Shown piece after piece: positions 1 to 13,210 of a DNA stretch of 64,000 nucleotides. Source of the stretch: Phycomyces blakesleeanus NRRL 1555(-) (Eukaryota; Mucoromycota; Mucoromycetes; Mucorales; Phycomycetaceae); contig NW_017265159.1 of the NCBI RefSeq assembly GCF_001638985.1, positions 186,001-250,000 on the forward strand, read 5' to 3'. The notes below the pieces were generated by a model. It ran no database searches and had not been told where the DNA came from. It saw only the letters and a program-made list of their open reading frames with translations. A program made the position numbers and the translations under genes. Numbering within the stretch: the stretch's first letter is position 1; the number at the start of each line of letters is the position of its first letter.

Positions 1-30
1 TGACCGGGCGATTCATGAAATGCTCGGATA

Positions 31-276
31 ATGTGGTTGCAAGCAGAACCTCCAGAAAATATGACAAACGAAGGGCTCTTTTTTGGCATTGGTATTTGTG
101 ATATAATTGAGGTGGAAACGAAGAAGAAGAGAATTAAAGTTGAAAATATTGAAATATTAAAACCCTTCAAGTCCGCAATCAATCAACAACCAGCCTTTTT
201 ACTATTTTATTTTTGGTTCTTATCTATATTTTTTTTTTTACTTTTACTGATAAGACAAAAAGAATACACACTGTAA
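31..276 (+). other. Possible partial ORF at window edge
   Basis: An 81-codon open frame lies at the window edge. Its first two thirds are charged (residues 28-52 are Lys/Glu-rich with IIEVETKKK and VENIEILK). It then turns into low-complexity Leu/Phe that looks like translated T-rich spacer. A stop codon in the same frame sits at positions 16-18, so if it is coding it is a late exon or a relic. No family is recognised. Confidence 0.2.
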
Positions 277-2417
277 CCAATAGAGATCTTTGATATAGAC
301 ATCCTCATGAGGTCTATGCACTCAAACGATAAGATCCTCGTGTGACTATCCACTCACATCATCTCACCCCTTACTTCCCTCCTTCTATATCTTTATTTCT
401 CCTTCCCCTTTTGACTTGTCTGCTTTGACTCCCCTTTCATGCCTAGCTCCTTACTTGTGTACTTCATATGCCATTGTCTGTGAAGAGCTAGTCAAAATTT
501 AATAAACAAAATATAAAGTGAAGACGAATATTCCATCTAGAAATCCAAAATTAGTACAATAATATTATGGAGTACAAGCTAAAATGGAGGAATTATTTTA
601 ATCATTATCACAAACAATAAATAAATAACAATAGCACAAAAAGATTATCTCTTTACTTGGACTGATAACAGCTAACCGAAGCACCTTAAAGCTGATTGTT
701 TCATCATCTATTTCAAGAATCATTTTTGTACAAGTTTACCAAGCCAAATATCGATCTTTATAATAAGATATATCAATCAAATTGAAATAATACTTTTCTT
801 TCTATACTACAGATACACACTTGAATAATGAAGGGGTTTTCAAACTAGGGAATTAACAAAAAGAAAAAGAGCATCTAAATCTCCCAGCAAGGTTTCCCGC
901 AAGAAATCAACCCGAGAACCGGGTGCAATCTCCCATTTCCCACAAACGCCCGAGACAGTAGAAGAAACAAATAGCCTTTCTGGCCATAGTCAACATCTAC
1001 ACACTTGTCCAAAAAGAACTCGGAGACGACAGACCACAAACAAAGCAAATAAAAAGAAAATACACAGAAACAGAAACAGAAACACATTGTAAACACTTTG
1101 TTTCTTTTTTGGTTTCCCCTGCTTACCTGTCATTGTTAGTTACCAAGACACGATCATCTCATTTTCCCGTGTAATATACTCGTTATACTTTAACCCTTAA
1201 GAATAAATAAATTATTCCCTCACATTCTGATACTGTTATTGTTATTGTTGCTCTTGCCGTGAATAAATTGTGTTAATACCCTCAGCTATAAATACCTCTC
1301 ATTTCATGTGGCTTTTCATTATTATCCAAGTTCTTAAACAAGAGGGAATAATACTTAACACAATAATCCAAAGCTTACCCTTTTGTATATGGTAAATAAA
1401 ATACTAACTAGACTTTATTTTGCTTAACATTTAGTATCCTAATATTGGCAGAACATATTTTTTTAAAAGTGAATAAAATAGTAATTGAATTTAACCAGAA
1501 AATTGGAAAACAACGAACCCTTTTATATATACTAGCTTATAAGAAGAACCTTATTCTACAGGCATTGCATGGTCTAGTGGTACCACTTTATGTAAACATA
1601 TAAAAAAATCAAAACTTGCTTTATTCATTTATTTTTCCCATGAAGAATATGTCTTGATACACTAACAAGAATTTCAATTGAAATTATTTTGTATATATAT
1701 ATTTGAGTTTATGGCATCCAGCTTCATGAATAGATATAGAGCCGTCAGGGGAGCTCCTTTTTTTTATTGTTATTACTATTATTTAAAAAGAAGTGATTTT
1801 ATATACAATGCTCCTAATTGAGAGTTCAATGTTCATACATTTGGATCGAGGTACTAGGTCCTTGATGATCCAAGTCTCAATTTTAATTGTGTAGAATCCA
1901 ATAAAAAAAATCTTTTAGCTTGGGAATATTTATGGTCTAAATGAATGATATTTCCTTTGTCCAAAATGAATAAGAAGAAGAATATAAGCGTTATGGAATA
2001 TATATATATCAAAGAATGACAATGAAATACCAATGTATATACTCATAACTAAAAGCTATTTAAAACGTTAATGAAAGTCTCACAATGAATTATTTTTTAA
2101 AAATAATAATAATAGAAGCTGGAAAAGAGTATCTTGCTATTAACAATTTATTTGTCTTTGGGGAAGTAGCCCATATAGAATATTGTTGTGTTGCTGGATC
2201 GCGTACCTACAACCTAGAAATCATGAGCACAGTATTAAGAATAGTGTTGATCCAAGGGACAATATTATTACTATTAAAAAAAATTAATTTATATATACAT
2301 TACATAACTCATAATGTATAATGTATAAAATTACTGGTAATATACCAAACAGTAAAAGAAGTTGATTATGGCAATAGGGTGAATATAAAGTGTAATTGTA
2401 GCTCTTCAGCATATATT
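277..2417. other. AT-rich spacer, no gene seen
   Basis: AT-rich sequence with (TA)n runs and poly-T tracts. The few open frames are low in complexity and do not look coding. An A-box-like string, TGGTCTAGTGGT, occurs near 1570, but no T-arm follows at tRNA spacing. Confidence 0.6.
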
Positions 2418-2829
2418 CTACTTTGAGAAGGGATCATAGAGTAAAGAAAAGATTGTGAACATGCCCAGATCATCTCTAATATCTTTCCTTTCTGGATCCC
2501 TCATTTCCTCGAGACTTATTTTTCCCTTTGTCAAGGTGCGGGCTACATCAATGAAGGTATACTGATGTCACACACAAGCTCTTTCTCTCTTTTTTTCTTA
2601 TTCTTTTTCCTTTGCCTTCCTCCACTGTACCACAGCATATCTTTCCAGCCACTTTCCCAGCTTGTTCTTTGCAAGCCCTTTGATCAATTTACCACGGTAG
2701 ATTCAGAAACTTTATTTAACAAAAAAATGTCATATCATTATCTTTAGTCATACAATGAAAGAGGCTTACATTTAATATAGAGCCTATGATAATTATTGAT
2801 ATGACTCTGTATTTTTTATGTAATTTTAC

Positions 2830-2869
2830 GGTTTCGGTACCATATACTTTGATTAGAGGTTTCGGTACC
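2830..2869. repeat. Duplicated GGTTTCGGTACC motif
   Basis: Two copies of GGTTTCGGTACC lie at 2830-2841 and 2858-2869, both on the + strand and followed by (A/G)TAT. Each contains the GGTACC palindrome. No function is assigned. Confidence 0.5.
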
Positions 2870-4424
2870 GTATGGTTTTATTTTAGTTTTATTTATGAAT
2901 TATTAAAGATGTAACGTTAATATTTCAAACAGTAGATTTTTCTGAAAAAAGTAAGAGTAATTTATACGATAGAGTGGTATATTATATATGTATGTATGTA
3001 TTAAAAAAAAAAGATATATAGTAGGTATCTTTGTATTTCTGACACACAATAATGATCCTGTTTCCTATATGTCCACACATGGGTGCGTTTAAGGATCCGG
3101 AGCTTTAATCAGCGACTACCACAGGATTCCGCCCTTTCTTTTTTATTAATTCATTGTACCAAATATGTATATTTGTATTATACAATTCCTATACTTTTGT
3201 ATCATTGATGTAAAAAATTGTTAGAGTTTTTCTCTGATAGAAACAGCTACACTTTTATTTCTTTCTTTTAAGAATCATTACAAATACCTCATTCTTTCTT
3301 GAGCTTTCTAACTGTAAAAGTATTGACAGAGCTTCAGTAGAGTCATGTTGTACTTTTTAGGTTAAATTCAAGTCAATTCCAAAAAAAAAAGAGGACAGAC
3401 GAGTGTGGTACCGCACACACACTTTTTTTTTTAAAAGAACGTCAATCGTCATTTCAACTACTTTAACGGAGTCGAGTTTCACGAGCTCCTTTTCAGTGAA
3501 GAGGACCAAAGTAAATGGAGTCTTCCATCTACTCTACACATCTCTTGTATCCTTTCATCACTGACGTATACACCTGCAAAAAAAAACAAGGGGAAAAATA
3601 TGTGACTCTTTTTAGATGCATGTGACTACTAGAGCTAAAGACTATGAAAAAAAAAAGCAAAAAGTAAACAAAAAAGGACGCAAAAAACAGAAAAAGACGA
3701 GCGACAACGATGCGAAACCTTATTTACCATCAAAGACTACAATTCTGCTCAAGCGAATAGCTCATTAGCTTATATATAACTCTCATCATGTTCTTGCAGA
3801 AATGAGTTTGTCAGGACATTGCGCAGTAAAGATCAATTCTCTATTTTTCTCATTCGGCCTGACGTCCGATGTTGATTCGCGCATCAGTTTAACGAACACT
3901 CATGATAGAAAGTAAGAGATTTCAGGGTAAAAAACAAAGCGCACACGCGTTTAAAAATTGTTAAACTCTTTAACGTATTTGGTATATATACATACAATCA
4001 ATATCTTATCGATTTCTTAGAAATGTAATAGTTTTGACTATTACAAGAATAATATCTAAATTTTTAGATATGATACCAAAAAGTGTGTATATTTCTTAAT
4101 AGTGAGCAATATAAGATAAAACAAAACACAAGAGAAAGATCTTTTTAAAACGGTTTGATTTATCTTACAGGATCTAGTAAAGTCTTCCAGAAGTAAATCA
4201 CTATGTCAAGATATCTGCTTTACACGCTTGATTAATTATTCTCTTCTTTGAGCCTCAATCTCCAAGCTGTTTTCACGTCGGGGTTTATTATATTTTTCAG
4301 GAATATGATTTGGTCTAAAATACAATCAACTTACTGTTCGGATAACCACACTCATGTCAGATATCTCTCGTTAATAATTTATTTGTTTTTTAACAAAAGG
4401 TGTTAGTATAGTCTTGATCTAATT

Positions 4425-4459
4425 GTAGAGTAGAGGTTGAGTAGAGGTTGAGTAGAGGT
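4425..4459. repeat. 11-bp tandem repeat, three copies
   Basis: The unit GAGTAGAGGTT is repeated about three times. It lies within one of the minus-strand coding-like pieces of the relic at 2.4-4.5 kb. Confidence 0.6.
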
Positions 4460-4515
4460 AAGAGCAGTGTGTGAAGTGGTACGTCGAGTGTGTCTTCAAA
4501 ATTCAGGCTGGCCCA

Positions 4516-7500
4516 AACATATCATATCTTCCTAAATATTTCTTATATCAATCAAGTAATAGCCTTGGGAAGAACATGATTGTTACAGCTGAAACAGCTA
4601 TCAATTGAAAATATCAATATTTGGAACAATGAGCCCCAAAAGTGCTTAACTACTTTAATATCTCTCTTTCTCTTAATTACTATTAATTATTGAAAGATAA
4701 AAGTAATAAAGACCATTCTTACACATTACTTCTATTTTCTTTTTATCTTTTCCAAGAGAATAAGCTGCCAATTGTTATTATCTGAGTCAATGATTTTTTT
4801 CTTTTAGAGGAGATCAATATATACATATATATTCTCTTTTTCTTTTAACTGTTTAGATCACTTCATCATATAAGCCAATACAGCACGTCTTAAAATAAAG
4901 AAAACATATCCAGACTAACACTTGTAGCCTTCATGACAAGTATCTGTACTCTTCAGATCAATACCATGAGAAGAAGATGAAGAAATAATATATGTTTTAT
5001 GGGTGGCCTTTATTCGCTTGGTGATACTGTGTTTATATAGTTTTCTGGGATATGTCAACAGTGTGTTGTTTAGATAAATCGAATAATCTTAGTATGAATA
5101 CTCAAGTAATAATAGGAACAGTATGACAGATATTTGGATAAAAATAAAATAAAATAAAACAGGAAGCTGATTGTGTGGCTAGAACATATATAAATATAAT
5201 CGAAAAAGTTTTCTCATTTGACTGTAAAAATAATAAGGAAAGAACCTCTCCAAAGATATTACAATATTGTTTATTAGATTCTGCTTTAGCCCGAGGTACA
5301 TGCAACATACATTATTATCTTTTTTGTATAAGAATTATTCACAGAATATTACTCCTCTTACTCTTCCAGTCTCATATCTTCTATATAAAGATGAACAAAT
5401 CAAAAATATTAAAGATCTTTTGTAGTAATTTGAGTACCGATTAAAAAAAATATAGTACCTGATAATGCTACAAGTCCATACCCTCTCTAATATATCAAGC
5501 TTTGGCTGTTATACCTCGGGTTAGAAGCAGGAAATTGAATTGTAGTATTAACATGTCTCAATTTTCTTTTATTGAACTTGGTTCACACCAATGAAAGATG
5601 AACATATGAGTGGATGAGCAAATGTTTTTCCTTTAGGAGGGTGCAATAGTTATCCGAGACTTTTCCTTTTATTTTCTTTACAAAAATTAACGAGTATAGC
5701 CACATAAATAGAGAATTTAAAAATAAGAAAATAACTTTCTGTTTTCTATCTATTTACTTTCTACTATTTAAAATTGTGTTTGTTTATATTACCCCTTCGT
5801 TTTTTTCTTTCTATATATATATATAAGAGTTTTTGGCATACTTCCTTTAAGCTTGAGTTCAAAGTCAGAGAATATTCAACGTTTAAAATTTTAAGCCATT
5901 GCTTTAAATTTTCTTCTTCTTGTGCTTCGTAAGACACCTTTCTTATTCTTATTATTATTTTTAAAAATAAATGTATATATTAAAAGATAAACAAGCCAAT
6001 CGGCTAAGAGTTACTGATATTCATTATCCTTTCTTTATACATTATATATAAATTGTGTTTATCTTATAAGTATATCATAAATACAGAATTAAAAATATAT
6101 AACTCACTATACAATAAAGAAATTAAATGGCTAATGGGTTAATTTTGAATTCCAAAAGACAAGATGGTATATTAGCAAGAGCGGTAAGAAAATAGCTCAT
6201 CAACTTTTACTTGTCCGGTCAAGGGGTGTATGATGAGCATCCATGCCCGGATATTTTTTTTTAATAAAGGAACAGCGAATAGCGCTTGAAAATTTGTAAA
6301 AGGAAAGAGATAAAAAAGAAACGGATGAAGATAGTTCCATGACTCGTCCATTTTTTTTATATATACATCTACTTGTTCTATTCATTAGTATCACAAATTA
6401 ATACCCTTTTTCTTTTCTTACTGTAGCCTAGATACCGTTTTTTTTTGTCTTATACTTGGGATTAGCCTTGGTCTTATTGGAACTTTATTAATTACACGTC
6501 TCTATTACTTTGGTTCTTTTTTCTTTAATGGGATTAATATTAATTTTGGTTTCAATGAATACATAAAGTGGTAATAACCTACACAAAATTTACTGTGGCT
6601 TTATTTTTGGAGGTTTCGGGTTCTTCCAAAAATCGATTTTATTTTTATTTTTGTGGTTAGTGGTCTGCAGCACAACGCCTCGTACACACCGCTTCCACGT
6701 CGCAGTGATAAACCCTAAGTTTATTCCATTTTTATGATCAACGCCTATGCCTGTGTGACAATAATTGGGTCTATATAGGATTAATTATTTCTCTCCTCGG
6801 CTTTATGCAACGATCAAACATAATAGTGTGTGGAACCGACCTTGTCTTTTGCTTTTGTTTAGGTGCGCTTGAATACCACCACCAAAAAGAAAGCCCCCCC
6901 GGCCCCTTATATCCCCTATTAATTAAATATCTATCGAGATTTTAGTAAATGATACAAATCTAAACCTCAGTATTATTATTGTATTTATCTATTTGTTTAT
7001 TTATTTATTCGCTTGAATTTGAAACAAAATGTGGAAATATTGTTGTTGTAGACTGCCTCTGAAATAAATAAGAGATGTATGTATGCATGCAGAACAGAGT
7101 CATTTGTTAAAGTATCCTGCAGGTAATATAGCAAAAAAACAAAAAACAGAAAAAAAAACAGCAGGCAGCAACAAATGAAGATAGTCATTGATTTACAAGG
7201 GTTAAAAACTTGTCTATTTTTATTTAATCTTATATATTCTTCTGCTCTTGTTTGGCAGTGTATAGTAAGGTAAAGCATTCTATAGCATAAAGCACAGTAA
7301 AAGATATATTTGAATAATTTATGTATATGAAAATAGAGTTTTTTTTTCTTATGTTTGTGTAAGGAACACACATACACACTACAGATTTATGTGTAACTAA
7401 AGTACATTTTCTTCTAGCATCTTTGTAAGTTCTATACGTAAAAATAGCTTGAAGATAAAATACTCTTTTTTATTTTATTTTATTTATTTTCTTTAATTTA

Positions 7501-8840
7501 ACTTTGATCAGACATCTAAAGCATCATAGGCAATGAATGTCAGCAGAATAATTTGAATGAGATAATGTGATGGCCGTAAAGAAACATAAGTACAAGATCA
7601 GATACAAGACTTTAGTCAAATCATGTAAACGAAAAATAGAAACAGAAACAACAGCAACAGTGAACATGTAAAAACAGAGTACAGTTGGCGTACTGTGTTA
7701 CGATTTGTGTTATTTAGAGTTAGCTAAGCACTTGCTGATCAGTGAATAAAGAAGGGCTTGACTCAACTAGAGTATACCCGCTTACCCATAGCACCATATT
7801 AATAATAGTGTGTATACATATACAAAACCCCCATTTCCGCTCTTTTAATACTTTTTCTATGGAAATGAATGGGACCACAGATATTTGTCTAGATCTAGAT
7901 CTGACAGAAAATGCTAGTTTTTATATATATATAATTCATTCAATTATAGTATTTTTATGTTATGTACAGTAAGCTGATTCAATATCATTATGCTTATGCA
8001 AGTAATTATTTATCTTTTTAAGAATATTTTTCGTTGACCGTGCGAGATACATTGGATCTTGACAAAATAATAATAAGAAAGAAAGAAGAATAAAAATCCA
8101 CCCATTAATATATTACACACGCACACGCACACACACACACACAAATAAATATATACATATGAAAATAGACTTTGTCTTGTAGTACCCTTAAAATAACCAG
8201 CGCGAGCTCCACGCAGATTCTACTTCATTGGCGGATATATGTTTGGTTTTGGAATAGATTTTGATAGGTTCGGATACCTCTCTAAGCACTGTACTTGGTA
8301 CTATTATTATTGGTAATAAAGAGAGACGCTATAATATTCATGTACAATATCTTAGCTCTAAAGATGAGTCAGTATAACATATCTTCAATAAATATAATGG
8401 TTTTACAATAAGGTTACCTTTGTTTTTGTTTTTGAAGTAGCAATAGTAACAATATTAGTATTAAGCTACTACTACCACAACAACAAAAATAATGTAAAAA
8501 TAAAACATGTTACGCAATAACCATACAAATCAATGTACGAATCGAGAATTCTGGCAATATATAGTACCAGCTATTCGATATATATACAAATATGGATATA
8601 GATTATATGCAATTTTGTATAAGCACACATATTATGATCTTTTGTACTACCACAGTACGTCTTACACTGCCCTTAATATACATTTCTTCTTCTTCTTCTT
8701 CTTCTGAACGAAAAAAAAATAGGGCGTTTCTTTTTCTGTTTATACATGCGTCCACAGATAATTTTGGAATTCTTAGTGTTTGAACCCAGGATGTAATATG
8801 CTGAAAGCATACAATTGTCGTACAACAAAGCACTCGCATA
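4516..8840. other. AT-rich gene desert
   Basis: About 4.3 kb with no convincing gene. The open frames present (for example 5175-5444, 6997-7377 and 7742-7972) are Ile/Tyr/Phe/Lys-rich translations of AT-rich DNA and lack recognisable domains or coding-style codon use. It contains a (CA)n microsatellite at about 8117-8143 and many (TA)n runs. Confidence 0.55.
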
Positions 8841-8900
8841 TACAGTACGCTTATGTACGCTTATGTACGCGTATGTACAATTATGTACACTTTTGTACAC
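8841..8900. repeat. 10-bp minisatellite (TATGTACGCT-like)
   Basis: About six diverged copies of a 10-bp unit built on T(A/T)TGTAC, each carrying a GTAC palindrome. It sits about 150 bp upstream of the start of the membrane-protein gene at 9047, so it lies in or near that promoter. Confidence 0.7.
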
Positions 8901-9046
8901 ACACAAGAGATACAAGTATCACTTAAAGTGATTATCCAAAAAATAAAATAAATAAATAAATAACAAATGAATTGCTTATAAAAGACAGGTCCTTCGAGAG
9001 GTGGATTTTTTTTCTTCTTCTTCTTCATCTGACAAAATACATTGAC

Positions 9047-10415
9047 ATGTCTGGCCTGTCTCTTCAACACCTCATTGGAGCTACCTATCTTCTGGCCGCA
9101 TGCTTTGGTATCAGTGGCGCTAACGCCGACTGGTGGATGACAGATCCTCAGGATACACCTGCTCGCTGGTACAACAAGGTCTATGAGATCCCTACCTGGG
9201 TTATGCCAATCAAAGGTAAAGTTGCTTCAACATCAAATACAACATTTCAGATACTAGCATTTATACCTAATTCCTTATTATCTATATATTATTATTAACA
9301 AAAACCACCTAGATTACAACGAGAACACATTCTTGGCTGTTACTGTCTTTAGTGTTGCCCTGGTTACTCTGTCTGCCATTTACGCCAACTTCTATATCCT
9401 CCGTGTCTACCTTCCATCGGCCCCTGAGGGAAAGCGCAATATAGGCGATCTCAACACTGACATCCTATGCTACCTTGTTGCTACCTTCTTCACTACCTTT
9501 TCTTTCTTGCTTCTCAGTGTTGGAAAGATCTGGGTTTCCTTTGGCGTTTTCCACAATCTATTTGAGTTTCTCTTGCTTGCTCATATCCTTTTGCGCCAGG
9601 CTGGTATTTCGTAAGTAGTATATATATATATAACTTTAGTGAATTGAGATCTAGCTGTATTCTTATGTATTAACTTAACTTTTTGCTATAATTTGTACCA
9701 ACAGAAAGCGTTTCTTTACCCTTGCAGGCTTTGCATACCTCATGACTACCTTTGGCATTGTCTTGGTTCTCCCATGGCCTTTTGATGCTGTCTACTTCAA
9801 GTTCCAGGGTACGTTTTGTTTTGTGAATGTGGAATTAACAAGGGGAAAGGATGTTTTCTAACACTATGCTTCGTTCAGGTCTTGTGATTGATGTTGTTCT
9901 CTCGGTTACCATGATCCGTCTCTACAAGCACAACCGTGCCATTGCTGAGAAGACCAACATTCGCACACCCGCCAATATCCAGGAAACTGGTGCTGAGAAT
10001 GGTATCCTCCCCGAGCCCAAGGATTCCAAGGACAAGAAAGTCGTCAACTTTTTGCCACCTGTTCACGAGAACATCTACCTCTTGGTAGTTGCTGCTGTTG
10101 TTCATTTGCTCGGAAACACTCTTGTTACATTCAGCAACACTTTTAGCCTGTAAGTATTAGTGTATATATATATAAAGAAGGGTGGGAATTAACAAGTTTA
10201 CTCACCAAAAAAAAAATAGCTGGGTTATCTTCCAATTCTCCTACGCCATTACCTTCCCTCTTTACGCTTACTTTGTTGTATCCGAGCCTGATTCTAGCCG
10301 CATCAACTGGTACAAGGTCGAGTTTGCTCAGGAGGCCCTTGTAATTGTTCTTGGCTTTATTGTGTCTGGTTTGTGTATTGCTATCGGTGCAGTCACCTCT
10401 GGAGTCTCTATGTAG
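9047..10415 (+). CDS. Multispan membrane protein, family not recognised (5 exons, 345 aa)
   Basis: Exons read as 9047-9215, 9313-9610, 9705-9808, 9879-10149 and 10220-10415; all phases close and give 345 residues. The ATG at 9047 was chosen because it starts the hydrophobic first segment (MSGLSLQHLIGATYLLAACF) and follows a pyrimidine-rich leader. About seven hydrophobic segments can be counted. The fourth exon encodes a charged, Lys/Glu/Pro-rich loop (around GILPEPKDSKDKK) between membrane segments, probably cytosolic. The short N-terminal loop with ADWWMTDPQD may face outside. The seven-span layout could suit a receptor or transporter, but I see no motif of RTA1, TMEM or rhodopsin families. 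Regular intron phases and high coding quality leave little doubt that it is an expressed gene. Function unknown. Confidence 0.85.
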
Positions 10416-11382
10416 TGTTACCTCTATTTATTTTCCATTATTTTTCTTTCTTTTTCTTTCATGATTTGATAAGAGACAAATACTCTTTATACATATATTG
10501 ATAATAAAATCACAAAAACACATTGTATAATAAAAAAAATCAGCAAATAAAACCAACAAACAAACAAACTCAAAGCTATCTTGTGTATTGAATATATATA
10601 TAACTTTCGCTGTTATTTATTACAAAGCTGAAGAAGTATGTCTAAGTTATCAAAAATATCTGTGAAGATAATTCGAGAAACTTGAAAGGTTCGAGATCCT
10701 AGGAGTCTGAGGTAAGGTACGAGTATGAATCTCAAGATTATTGCTACTATTATTGGAGTTCAAACTTGGTAACCGTGTGAGTCTGACACAGTCAGTGTGC
10801 GTGCATCTCTCTATCTATCTGTGTGTGTGTGTGTGTAAAATGGAACAAGTCCCAGTGCAGTTGATACTATTCAGGTGTCCAAAATAAAGAAAGAAAGTCT
10901 AATACTTAAAAGCCAGGAGGGAGGGGGATATCGGATTGTGTCAAATTTGGCTGTCAGTGGATGGTAGGACAAAAAAAAAGATCAAAAGTTTTGTGGAGAA
11001 TTTTGTTTAGCTGACAAAGTCTTCTTTTGTTGCTGTTATGGTAACCAAGAAGTTGAAATTTTAGACTTTAGATATACTTGAAGCTATAGTATCTTTTGGA
11101 AGACGTGTTTAACTATTTTCAAAACAAGACTTCAAAAAAAGAGAGAGTAAAATACACAGTAGATATAATATCATGTCATATAATTTTATTTTATTTTATT
11201 GCTGTTTCTATTGTTGTTCTCTATTGTAACTAGCTAAACAAGGCAAGAAGCCAAGTATGGCTTGTGCGTCTACCACTAGTGTCACAAATAGTCTACACAA
11301 AATAGGGCTGCGTTGTACGTGTATCTTTTTTATTATTACTATTATCATTACTATTAAGTGAGAGTCTACGGGAGAAGCTTTG

Positions 11383-11417
<35 letters not shown>

Positions 11418-11424
11418 TTGGATA
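10416..11424. other. Convergent intergenic spacer
   Basis: Lies between the 3' end of the membrane-protein gene and the 3' end of the GT15 gene. It contains AATAAA-like sites near 10505 and 10530-10550 that could serve the upstream gene, a (GT)n run near 10820-10837, and a (TA)n tract at about 11384-11414 next to the GT15 stop. No gene is seen. Confidence 0.6.
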
Positions 11425-13210
11425 TTATAATCTTTTTTTAATAGAAGTGTTCTTATCCACGACCAATTTTGCATAATCAGCCATTTCGTGAATAATAGTA
11501 CGATTGACAAGATTAAGTAAATCGACTGTACAGCTATTATCTTTGAAATCTATTGAAAAAATATAGACATATAAAAGGACATTAGTAAATTCTTTGTCAT
11601 GACTATTGAGAAATCATGCTAGTTAATTAATTCAGACTTACCAAATGTCTCATCCAAAGAGCAACTACAATGTTCTGAGTAATTCTCTTGGAAAGGACAA
11701 TGGGAAAACATGCCGTGAGAATATCCAACATTTTTAAAGTACTGGATTTGATCTCTTTTTAAGAACATTGCCGCTGCAATTGATTTTACAGGACCATCTC
11801 CCCATCTAAGAAGAAGAAACAAATACAGACACACATTTTGTTTTGTTTTGTTTTGCTTGTTAATGATGTTCTATCAATAAATCAATTGAAATATATGATA
11901 GAGACTAGCCATACGTGAATAAAAGGAGAACAGGTCTTTACCTTCCGTAAAAGAATCCACCCGACCGGTCAAGGTACTCAAAATATCTTTGGTACGACGG
12001 AGATCTGTAGAAAGCCAGGTCTACGACCTCAAAGCTAGACACCATGTGGCATGTATTGTATTCACCTCGTCTATCGACAATCCAGGGCATAATAGATTCG
12101 TCAGGAGATACAACCGTTTGTGCGTAATCATCAATAAAGGCGCGAGTTACTTTCCAAAGACCAAGAATAGCTCTGGGTACATCTTTTGATGTCAGTGCAA
12201 AGCCTACATTGTGAGTTGATACATACATATGTAAGATGAGTTATTATTATATCCATTAAAAAATAAGGTAGATGTATGTAAAGAGAAATGATCAAATTTG
12301 ACTAGTTGGGCATACCAATAGTCCTGTTGTTTTCTTTCATCTCCTTAAAGGGGTCAAAGTCAACCAAGTCACAAGTATACTGTGAATCAGATTCCACGCG
12401 CCAAACATAATCAACATTTTGAAAGAGAGTATGATGAAAGAACAGCCCGGCGTGATACCTAGCTTCCTGGCGAAAGGACAGACTACCGCCTTTGTACAGA
12501 TTTGTCCCTCCAAGAACACCCATATTTCTCTCAGCACGAGCCACGTCAATAAAAGGTGGATAAGACCAGGTATCTGGATCAATCTTTCCGAAATATATGG
12601 GAGCCTTGGTAGCCATGGAGGCATATTTCCTGAAATCGGCGGTAAAGTGTTGGCTGTTCAAGAGGACCCATGGATAATGGTACTTGTGATTGAATCGATC
12701 TTCGATACTCCGAATGGCTTCTCTAGCACTATATAGTTTGCTATTCTGGACAATCATGTACAACACACCCTTTGTGGGTAAATCCTTCCACGTATCGGCG
12801 GGTATCGTAGTGTCCGGAGAAACTTCTGGTAAGAGGTGTATTGGTTTGATAAGCTCTATTGAGATGATTTTTTTTATTAGAAATAAAAGAGCATATTTAA
12901 GCACGAGTATGAGATGTATATGTATGTTTGGGTGGGTACCTTGTAATGTATCAATTGAATTATCCTCATGGATTCTTGGGTTATCTGGACGAAGATTACA
13001 CAATGATTGCAATATATTGACTTCTTGTGGATCCAAAGCAGGGGTATCTGCTTTTAGCCAAATCAGACCACGCCCATAGGCTACCAAGAAAATAGACACC
13101 AGAGCAAGGATTGATAACTTGGCTAATGTACGCGAGTAAGAGCGCCTAGAGAGTGGTTTCTTAAGGGGTGATTTTGGGGAGTGAGGCCCATCTGAACTTT
13201 GGTGAAGCAT
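11425..13210 (-). CDS. Alpha-1,2-mannosyltransferase, GT15 (KRE2/MNT1) family
   Basis: Five exons: 12940-13210, 12316-12825, 11942-12203, 11642-11805 and 11425-11549; phases close to give 443 residues. It is a type II Golgi protein: a basic N-terminal tail (SRRSYSRTLAK), a single membrane anchor at about residues 31-46 (LSILALVSIFLVAYG), then a lumenal domain. Family hallmarks seen are YMIVQNSKLYSAREAIRSIE, the YPWVLLNSQ strand, YVWRVESDSQYTCDL with the acidic catalytic-region residues, and HMVSSFEVVDLAFYRS in exon 3 with the conserved N/H-M-x-S-x-F-E-x-x pattern. WGDGP in exon 4 is also typical. These enzymes use GDP-mannose to extend O- and N-linked mannan with alpha-1,2 bonds. Which S. cerevisiae KTR/KRE2 paralogue it matches cannot be decided by eye. 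The first intron is in frame, so a naive ORF reads through it. Confidence 0.93.

Larger units (their letters stand above)
2418..4515 (-). pseudogene. Decayed coding relic, probably a transposon remnant
   Basis: Several short minus-strand stretches read as coherent protein although none forms a long ORF. The clearest is a terminal exon at 2418-2561: a CAG acceptor followed by 47 codons (YTFIDVARTLTKGK near its start, LLYDPFSK before TAG). Others lie at about 3425-3575 (a pyrimidine tract and CAG, then TPFTLVLFTEKELVKLD in a shifted frame), 3795-3897 (KLMRESTSDVRPNEKN) and 4158-4350, where the best frame has KTAWRLRLKEENN, then two in-frame stops, then IVIYFWKTLLDP. A further piece lies near 4390-4510. 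Frame changes and internal stops argue for a dead gene. LVLFTEKE recalls strings seen near the start of MULE-type transposase domains, but this is only an impression; the family is not established. Confidence 0.4.

Noticed and set aside
1561..1600. tRNA-like A box (TGGTCTAGTGGT)
   Set aside because: No B box or T-arm at the right distance and no acceptor pairing.
6997..7377. 126-codon minus-strand ORF
   Set aside because: Composition follows AT-rich background, with no conserved pattern and no splice context.
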